36,367 nucleotides of DNA from a virus, in the IMG/VR virus record IMGVR_UViG_3300020054_000461, positions 1 through 36,367 of that record; one strand, written 5' to 3'. The translations under genes and the position numbers were made by a program. This document shows, piece by piece, positions 21,870 to 29,000 of this stretch. The stretch's first letter is position 1, and each line of letters opens with the position of its first letter. Under the pieces are notes generated by a model. The model was given only the letters and a program-made list of their open reading frames with translations. It was not told where the DNA came from and did not search any database.

Positions 21870-23174
21870 ATGTGGCCAAGTCTTGGAGTCGGTGGCGAAA
21901 ACGTCGTCGACATGGGCCACGACACCCTTACGGCAGTGGCCTCCAGTTTGGCCACGCACCCTCGCATGAGCGTGCCCTTGGCCAAGGCTGTGGCTGAGGC
22001 AACGGTCGTGTTTGTCGATGACGAAGCCTCGACGCCCACCTACGCTTCCTTCGCACCTACCGGAGACGGGTGGTTTGAAGACCGAATCGGAAAGAGTGCG
22101 AACGACATCATCCGCGACCTGCGCAAGGCTCGTCGTGTGCTGAAGGAGGACAAGGGTGAGATTGACGCCCTCATCGCCAGCATCCGCGCCCTCAAGAGCG
22201 CCGAGGTAGATGCAACGCTGTCGCGCTTGGAGTGGGCTCCCCCTCACATCGAAACGATGCGCAAGATGGGGCTGTCGAACAAAGATATGCGCTCGCTCCG
22301 TCTGTTCGGTGATACCCGCAAGACCAGCCTCATGCGTGCTTGCAGCGTGTGGGAGGCGGCAGAAGATGCACTCGCCAAGTTGGACGAGTTCGCAGACGTC
22401 TGGGGCGAAGAAGAGCGCAACGCTTGGGTCAACGCCATGCAGCAGAAGCAGGACGCTCGCAAGATGTGGCGCAACGCGCTGCATCAGTTTGAGACTTTGT
22501 CGAAGGAACAGCAGAACTGGCTGCACATGGCGAAGGCCGAAGTTGAGGAAAAGGGTGCGATGAGTGCACGGGCCATCACCAGCAACCTCGTGGAAAAGGG
22601 GGTTTCCCGCATCACGGCGGGCCGCATGTCCAAGTTGCTGACCATGTACGGCGAGGAAGTCAACATCGTCAAGGGTCACCGCAAGGGTGAGTTCATCTCC
22701 ATGTCGAGGGAAGGTCTGGTGCTCAAAGACCCGTGGGCTTACGCAGCGGGCTTCCTTGATGCAGACGGCTACATCACCATCACCGAGCGCGGTGAGCCAC
22801 GTGCTGGTTTCATCGCAACGGGTGACCGTGGGCGAATGCACTGCGAAGAGTTGCACAAGAACGTGGGCGCAGGCATCCTTCAATTGGACCAGAAGGTGTA
22901 CAAGGACGGCCAGCGCAGTCAGCACCGCGTCAGTTTCTACTCCAAGGACGACCTGAACAAATTGCTGGACGGCATCACCCCTCACCTGCGGATGAAAGAC
23001 ATGCAGGCCAAGGCCGTCAAGGCCTACATCGGCGAGAAGGACCCGTTGCGCAAGACACAACTGAAGCGCTTCGTGCAGTTCTCCAACCGAGACGGAACAG
23101 ACAAAGGTGAGGAGTCCCTGCGCGAATGGGGAGTCGACCGTGATACGGTCATGAGTTGGGCGGAGGGTCTGTGA
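21870..23174 (+). CDS. wHTH-LAGLIDADG protein between TerL and portal, 434 aa
   Basis: The N-terminal 270 residues are helical, including charged coiled-coil stretches (DIIRDLRKARRVLKEDKGE) and a winged-helix-like segment (about 231-275, SARAITSNLVEKGVSRITAG). Residues 290-300 read AYAAGFLDADG, the LAGLIDADG helix with both acidic residues, and the domain continues to about 400 with only one copy. Single-motif LAGLIDADG enzymes act as homodimers. It is fused to a large non-intein N-terminus and sits where packaging proteins are encoded, so it may be a domesticated nuclease or DNA-binding protein of the packaging machinery rather than a free homing endonuclease. Overlaps the portal gene by one base. 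Confidence 0.82.
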   Translation: MWPSLGVGGENVVDMGHDTLTAVASSLATHPRMSVPLAKAVAEATVVFVDDEASTPTYASFAPTGDGWFEDRIGKSANDIIRDLRKARRVLKEDKGEIDALIASIRALKSAEVDATLSRLEWAPPHIETMRKMGLSNKDMRSLRLFGDTRKTSLMRACSVWEAAEDALAKLDEFADVWGEEERNAWVNAMQQKQDARKMWRNALHQFETLSKEQQNWLHMAKAEVEEKGAMSARAITSNLVEKGVSRITAGRMSKLLTMYGEEVNIVKGHRKGEFISMSREGLVLKDPWAYAAGFLDADGYITITERGEPRAGFIATGDRGRMHCEELHKNVGAGILQLDQKVYKDGQRSQHRVSFYSKDDLNKLLDGITPHLRMKDMQAKAVKAYIGEKDPLRKTQLKRFVQFSNRDGTDKGEESLREWGVDRDTVMSWAEGL

Positions 23175-24931
23175 TGGCAGAGAAGAGCCGTGTCGGTCGC
23201 CTGATTGAATCGGTGTCCAGCCCGTTCCGGCGCAGGACTACGCCCGAGCCCCAGATGCCTCTGTGGACAACGGGCATCCAAGAGCCCGTGCTCGTGCAGG
23301 GCATCACCATCCCCGCACTCTATGCCGTGGCCAACGAGAACCTCATCCTGCGAACGGTGCTCAGCACCCTGCAACAGGAAATCTTCCGACGCGGCTACTA
23401 CTGGGAGAAGAAGTTCAACCGCAAGTGCTCTGCATGTGACGCTGAGTTTCAGCACGACGTGGACACCTGCAAGGACTGCGGTAGCCCTGAACTTGTCGAA
23501 CCTGACCCTGACCAACTGGTTTATCCTCGTTGGCTGCTGAACCAGCGCAATTCGATGGAGCAGACCTTCATGGACGTGCTCCGCGAAATCGAGTACGACC
23601 TGAACATCGTGGACGATGCGTTCCTCATCCTCATCAAGGAGTATTTCATCGACCCTGAGACGAAGCAGGTCGCTTTCTACCGTGTCAAAGAGTTCGTGCG
23701 AGGCGACCCCATCTTCATGCGCATCATCGCCGACAAGCGCGGTGTTCGCGGTGGCCGGTTCCGAGTCTGCCCAATTCACCGCAACGAGGTGAAGTCGTAC
23801 TCTGAGGACGACAAGTTCTGCCCCACCTGCGGCTACGAGATGGAGGATGTGCACCACGTCAACACGGCTGGCAGCGGCAAGACGCAGTACTACCTCAAGG
23901 GCGAGGTCATTCACGTCAGCAAGTATCAGCCGTCGAAACTTTACGGCCGCAGCCCCGTGTCGACGCTCTGGCGTCAGGCCATGACCCTCACGGCCATGGA
24001 CAATTACATGTACACCGCCTACTCCAAGCGCAGGATTCCTCGCGGCATCCTCAGCATCAGCACGGACAACCTTGAGTCCATGAAGGCGTTCTGGAAGGCC
24101 ACGGATGAGAAGTTGGAGCGTGACCCCCACTACATCCCCAAGATTGCCACGGAAGGCACAGGTAAGGGTGGCGTGAACTGGGTCAAGTTGATGGATTCAC
24201 TGGAGGAGATGCAGTACATCCCTGCGCGGGATGAGATGCGTCAGCGTATCGCTGCCTTCTACGGCGTGTCCAACGTCTTCATGATGGACACCGGCAAGTC
24301 TGGCGGTCTGAACAACGAGGGCATGCAGATTCTCGTCACCAACCGTGCTGTCGAGTTCGGTCACAAGGTCTACGCCGAGCACCTTTTCCCTCGCATGGTC
24401 GAGGAGATGGACGTCAGCGACTGGAAGTTGACGCTCTATCCCAACGAAGAAGAGGACGAAGTCACCCGCTTGCGCCGCGACGAGATGGAAGTCAACATCG
24501 CTCAGCGCATGATGATGATGGGGTATCAGCCCACACTGGTCGAAGATGCCAACCGCGACATCCGTTTTGTGTACAAGCAGCCTGACCCTGCGGTGCAACC
24601 GCCACCCGGTCCCGGCGGTATGCCTCCGGGCGGTATGCCCATGCCGGGCATGCAGATGGGCGGTGGCATGGGGACGCCGGGCGCGCTTCCCAGCAGGCAG
24701 ATTCCGCCGCAACTGGCAGCACGCATGGCCGGTCAGGCACAGGCAGGCATGGCGAACCCCGGCGGTGAAGGCATGGGCCTGCGCAACCGTGGACCTGCCA
24801 GTCCTCAGAACAGGACCAGCATGGGTTCAGGCGCGCCCTTCTCCAGCGTTCAGCAGCGTGGAGCCCCGATGGGTGGTGTTGAGCAGGCTGGTCAGAGCAT
24901 TCTTGACGCCAGAAACTTCCGTGGGGCCTGA
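23174..24931 (+). CDS. Portal protein with two zinc sites, 585 aa
   Basis: ATG 23174 follows GGAGGGTCTGTG and overlaps the previous stop. The core reads as an HK97-type portal (EVIHVSKYQPSKLYGRSPVS, then RIPRGILSIS and MRQRIAAFYGVSNVFMM), the ring through which DNA enters and the tail attaches. Two zinc sites are inserted in the N-terminal half: C85/C88/C99/C102 and C199/H202/C216/C219. The last 110 residues are Pro/Gly/Met-rich and probably disordered. Zinc knuckles are not usual in well-known bacterial portals and may be an archaeal-virus feature. Its place after TerL supports the call. Confidence 0.88.
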   Translation: MAEKSRVGRLIESVSSPFRRRTTPEPQMPLWTTGIQEPVLVQGITIPALYAVANENLILRTVLSTLQQEIFRRGYYWEKKFNRKCSACDAEFQHDVDTCKDCGSPELVEPDPDQLVYPRWLLNQRNSMEQTFMDVLREIEYDLNIVDDAFLILIKEYFIDPETKQVAFYRVKEFVRGDPIFMRIIADKRGVRGGRFRVCPIHRNEVKSYSEDDKFCPTCGYEMEDVHHVNTAGSGKTQYYLKGEVIHVSKYQPSKLYGRSPVSTLWRQAMTLTAMDNYMYTAYSKRRIPRGILSISTDNLESMKAFWKATDEKLERDPHYIPKIATEGTGKGGVNWVKLMDSLEEMQYIPARDEMRQRIAAFYGVSNVFMMDTGKSGGLNNEGMQILVTNRAVEFGHKVYAEHLFPRMVEEMDVSDWKLTLYPNEEEDEVTRLRRDEMEVNIAQRMMMMGYQPTLVEDANRDIRFVYKQPDPAVQPPPGPGGMPPGGMPMPGMQMGGGMGTPGALPSRQIPPQLAARMAGQAQAGMANPGGEGMGLRNRGPASPQNRTSMGSGAPFSSVQQRGAPMGGVEQAGQSILDARNFRGA

Positions 24932-24939
24932 CGTAGTAG

Positions 24940-24947
24940 CATTTAAG
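24940..24947 (+). promoter_or_regulatory. Possible TATA box after the portal gene
   Basis: CATTTAAG lies in the 33-base gap before ATG 24965, with GGAGTGATGGC serving as a Shine-Dalgarno. The spacing to the ATG is only about 21 nt, shorter than for the other boxes, so the call is weak. Confidence 0.3.
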
Positions 24948-24964
24948 CCGAAAGGAGTGATGGC

Positions 24965-25321
24965 ATGAGCATGGACGTCAAGAAGTTGGACCCGATGGCG
25001 CGCAAGATGCGCACGCACGTCGACGCGTTCTACAAGGCGCTGGATGAGCAAAACACGAACGATGCTCGGCATCACATCACCGAAGTGATGAAGTTCGCCG
25101 ACTACCTCGGGAAGGACATCGACAGTTCAATCGTCAAGGCTGCCGAAGCCGACATGAAGCGGTTGGGCGTCAACGACCTCTTCGCGGGCGGCGTTCCCGT
25201 TCGCAAGATGAACGACGCCGTCCACAACGTCCACCGTCCGGCGGAGAACGTGCTCCCCGGCACGGTCCGAACGACTCGGTTCGGTGCAGTGAACCGCCGT
25301 CTGTCGAACCGGAACGTCTGA
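24965..25321 (+). CDS. Unknown 118-aa helical protein
   Basis: ATG 24965 follows GGAGTGATGGC. The protein is a helical bundle (DAFYKALDEQNTNDARHHIT, MKFADYLGKDIDSSIVKAAE) with a basic C-terminus (TTRFGAVNRRLSNRNV). No domain recognised. It lies between portal and protease in a set of three short genes, the place where small head-assembly or neck factors are often encoded. The next gene follows in the same operon with GAGGTGAG at the junction. Confidence 0.75.
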   Translation: MSMDVKKLDPMARKMRTHVDAFYKALDEQNTNDARHHITEVMKFADYLGKDIDSSIVKAAEADMKRLGVNDLFAGGVPVRKMNDAVHNVHRPAENVLPGTVRTTRFGAVNRRLSNRNV

Positions 25322-25331
25322 GGTGAGCAAC

Positions 25332-25703
25332 GTGTCTGATGCGGAGGGGAACGCTGCGGAGCGCCTGATGGGCGCCCTCATCAGCAAGATGGAAACGATG
25401 GATGCGGGCATCCAGAGTCTGCGTGCTGAAAATGTCGAGTTGCGCAAGATGATGCAGAACCCGTCGGCGATGCTGCGCAAGGCTGGCTTCGTGGCCGTTG
25501 GGACGTCTCGTCCTGAAGGGTTGGCCATGGACGAGTTCCGAGGTGCCATGGACGATGTGGTGCTCAAGGCTCAGGACGGTACCGAACTGGGCATCCCTGT
25601 GTCCAACGAAGATTTCCACGCGATGGACTGGGCAGACATTCACGCCTTGGCTGAGCAGGCCAAGGATGCCGGTGCAATCGGCAACCCGATGGGTATGGAG
25701 TGA
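25332..25703 (+). CDS. Coiled-coil 123-aa protein sharing a C-terminal motif with the scaffold
   Basis: I chose GTG 25332 because GAGGTGAG stands five bases upstream; GTG 25323 overlaps that site. Residues 8-42 form a coiled coil (ISKMETMDAGIQSLRAENVE). MDWADIHALA at 98-107 closely matches MDWDEVHRLA at 432-441 of the protease-scaffold protein, and RKAGFVAV/RKSFSAVEV also correspond. The combination of coiled coil and shared end motif suggests a second scaffold-like protein or one that binds the same capsid site. No other family recognised. It overlaps the region of the next gene's ribosome-binding site. Confidence 0.72.
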   Translation: MSDAEGNAAERLMGALISKMETMDAGIQSLRAENVELRKMMQNPSAMLRKAGFVAVGTSRPEGLAMDEFRGAMDDVVLKAQDGTELGIPVSNEDFHAMDWADIHALAEQAKDAGAIGNPMGME

Positions 25704-25708
25704 GGAAG

Positions 25709-26059
25709 ATGAAGCCACGATTTGAGCCAGTGCCAGACGAAGTTCACCACCTGCTGAAGGCTGCGCGCGACCTTGAGGACCGCATCGCCAAGAAGGAAGG
25801 CAGCATGCCTGACTACTCTGGCCAAAAGGAAGGTGCAACGCAGGGCAGTGCCCGCTTTGAAGCACAGCCCTCCGGTGTTCCCAACGCCTTCTACAACACG
25901 AACAACGTCGTGCCTGAAGTTCAGGACGTGAAGAACAAGGGCGCCATCTCCGAGAGTAGCAGCGTGCTCGACAAGAACCCCTACTACCCAACGGCCTTCA
26001 GCACCACTGGCGCTCTGGAGAACACGGCGGGCGATACGGGTGCGCGAAACTCCCCTTGA
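25709..26059 (+). CDS. Unknown 116-aa protein
   Basis: I chose ATG 25709 (MKPRFEPVPDEVHHLL) with GGAGTGAGGA upstream; the frame also opens at GTG 25700. A short N-terminal helix (LLKAARDLEDRIAKKEGS) precedes a polar, Asn/Gly/Ser-rich, probably disordered remainder (NAFYNTNNVVPEVQDVKNKG). It overlaps the following giant gene by 20 bases, so the two are probably translationally linked. Function unknown. Confidence 0.7.
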   Translation: MKPRFEPVPDEVHHLLKAARDLEDRIAKKEGSMPDYSGQKEGATQGSARFEAQPSGVPNAFYNTNNVVPEVQDVKNKGAISESSSVLDKNPYYPTAFSTTGALENTAGDTGARNSP

Positions 26060-29000
26060 TACGCTCGACCGAGCGAGGGATGTCTTCGCCAAGTCGCTGA
26101 CCGATGGCGTCGGAAGGGCGGATGCAGGCGCTGAGTTTTTCCTTCAGGCCGTGAGCGCTGAGCGCCACGGCTACCTTTTGGGAGCAGATGATGAGGCGCT
26201 CATCAAGATGTTCTACGCCGTCATCCGTAAGGAAGACGAAGGTGCGACGGGAACACAGGGGGCCGTTGACCTTGCCAACGACATGGACGAGGGGATGCAG
26301 GAAAGCGGGGTGAGCCAGTATCAAATCGGCTACGACATCAGTCACGGGGCTGGAATGGGGCTGGCACCAAACCCCTCTTACGACGAGAACCGTATTGTTC
26401 CTCCCGAACCGACCGCTGGCTCACTTGTCGGTCACCACGTGCAAATGGTTGATGGTCATGAGGACGACCCTTATCGCGCTCATGACGTGTTTGGCCCTGA
26501 CTTCAACCCGCTTCACGGTCGTATGGGGGAGCATTTGGCTGGCTACTACGTGGCGGACGACCCCTACGGAGAATCCGTAGCCCAGCAGCACCATGGCAAG
26601 GAAGGGGCGTGGGAAGATGAAGCGCGGGATGGTCTGCACAGTTTCCTGCGTAACGTGCATCACCTCGGCAAGTTGGACACTGAGCATGCGACCAACCATT
26701 CTCTGTACGAACACGACTACCGTGATTGGAGCGTGCGCAACAGTTCGGACCTGAGCAGGGTACGCCAGCAATTGGAAGAGGAAGGGTTGAACGAAGACGA
26801 AATCGAACACCGTCTTCGTCAAGCGCACATCAAGCAGAAGCAGGCTGAGTGGGACGAGAACCTTGGGTTCTTCGACTACCTCTTTGGCATGGAATGGCTG
26901 ACGCCAGAAGAGCGTGCAAAGGCCTACGAGTACATGCGCGAGCATGGGGCTGCAAGGCACGAACAGAACCCTCTCAGGTTTGGGCGCCACACAAACGACC
27001 CTGATTTTATGCCGCGCTTCAAGCGCTCGTTTTGGCAGAGGTTTTCGCCGCTTTACGACTGGTGGGTTCGCGACCCCAAGGGTCCGGGCGAGGGTATGAT
27101 GAACCGCCCTATCCGACTTCCAGAGGCAGCGACTGAGTACACCGAGAAGCGTTTCAACCTCGATGCACTGCGCTCTCACCGCCCCGACGTCGGTGGCGCA
27201 CACGGACTTGAGCGAGCATACGACTCGTTCAACAGGTTCCTTGATACGGCGGCTCGATACGAAGGAATTGACCCCAGACAAGTCGAGAAGTACCGTATGG
27301 TGGGCGGCCGAGTGCCGGTCTTGAATCCTGACCGCGATGAAGAAGGCAACGAATCTCCCCTATCTGATGCAAGCGGCAATTTTCATCCTCTCAAGTTGGC
27401 TCAAATCGGTAGTCAGCAAGAAATGCGTCCTCGTGCAAAAGGCGACTTGCAGGCTCGTAGCAACGGTCTCGGTGAACTCGAATTGCGCCTTCTTCTGGGA
27501 ATCGACATGAACGGGAAGTTGTACGAAGAAGAGAAGCACCCCCTGTGGGGCAACCTTTGGATGGCCAAGGACCAGTTCGGAAATCCGGTTGCAGGGTTGC
27601 AGCCTGAGTTCACGCAGGAAGAAATTGACTCCATCATGCGGGAGCGGTTGCGAGAAGGTGTCCAGACGGCTGCGCCCGGACGTGCTGCTCGTAGTCACGC
27701 CATTGGGATGTACGGTACCTACGTTGACCCTGATGCTTACGGTTGGACCGAAGACCACGATTCGCTCAAGACGTACTTTGCTGAGCCCTACCTCGGCATG
27801 GGTGGCCTGCACAAGAACCCCAACGAGTTGTTCAACATCCTTCACCACGCAAGCCTTCTTTTCTCACCCAAGCAGCAGCAGCAGAGTCAAGACGAAAGCG
27901 AAGCCTTGCGGGGCTTTTCATTGGCTGATTTTGGTATCGAAGAGGAAGAGGTGCCTGAAGAAGAGGCGGAGTACGAGGCTCAGATGGCTTCTTCTCGTGG
28001 GAATAGAGGGGGCAAGCGCGAAGAGAGCCTGCTGTTTTCACGCACAGGAAACGGTATCATGCACCGGCATGACCCAGAATCAGATTCAGCGGCCACCATG
28101 GAGCCGTTTTTGGGACCGTTTGGTCAGCGGCAACTTCAGATGGCGAACATGGCAGTGGGCGACAAAACAATTCAAACCAACACCAAAGGCTCTGACGTCG
28201 ACGCTATTGCGAACCTTTCACCCCACCACGTTCTTCAATCGTCCAGCCAACAGGGGACGTTCGGTTTCAACTCTCAGACAACACGGCACAATGTGACGGT
28301 TGACTCGGCGCACGCCAACCGTCTTCAAGGGGAATACCACAACGCCCGTGAGTCTGGAGACAGGGATGCTGCACAGGCTGCTCACGACGCGATGAGAGGT
28401 CTTGCGCCTGAACATATCAAAATCAGCAACCCCTTCGGAGCCGAGGGCGGCGCTCTCAGCGACGAGACCTTCAATGCCCACGGGGCGTATCACTACTACG
28501 ACATCGCTCATCGACTTGGCTTCGGTCGAGCGCCAATGGACCCGCAGCGCGAGCCTTTGGAGCACGGAAGCCCATTGATGGGTCAGCCTCCGCTGCGCAA
28601 TCCAGATGAAATGCAGCGGCTTAGCCAGCGGGTCGCTGTTCCTGAAGAAGCCAACTTTGAGGCGGCGAAAGCCGCACTTGATGAGGAGTACGAACGGTAC
28701 TCCAAGTTGGCGGGCGACTCAGAGGAAAAGCAGCAGGCGCTGAAAGAGGAGTACGAGCGAAGGCTTGCTCGTCTTCAGAGTGAGCATGCTTTGAGGCCTT
28801 ATCCTGACGAAGAAGCACTGTACGGCACAGAATCATTTTCGATGCCAGAGCAAGGCGGTATGTTCGGAGCGCTCCAAGGTGGGCTTGTTCCTCGGTTGTC
28901 GATGCCCAGCCCCCTCAAAGACAACGAAGAGGAGTATTTCCGCCTTGTCGACGCGTCGGCTCAAGTGCAGGAAGCGCTTGACGCTACAGATGACCCTACT

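Noticed and set aside
22728-23174. LAGLIDADG domain as an intein or intron-encoded enzyme
   Set aside because: No splice-junction residues (Cys/Ser start, HN plus Cys/Ser/Thr end) and no interrupted host protein; the reading frame runs straight from the N-terminal domain to the stop.
21831-24130. Long minus-strand frames of 409 and 368 codons
   Set aside because: They are antisense to the LAGLIDADG and portal genes, whose motifs are clear.
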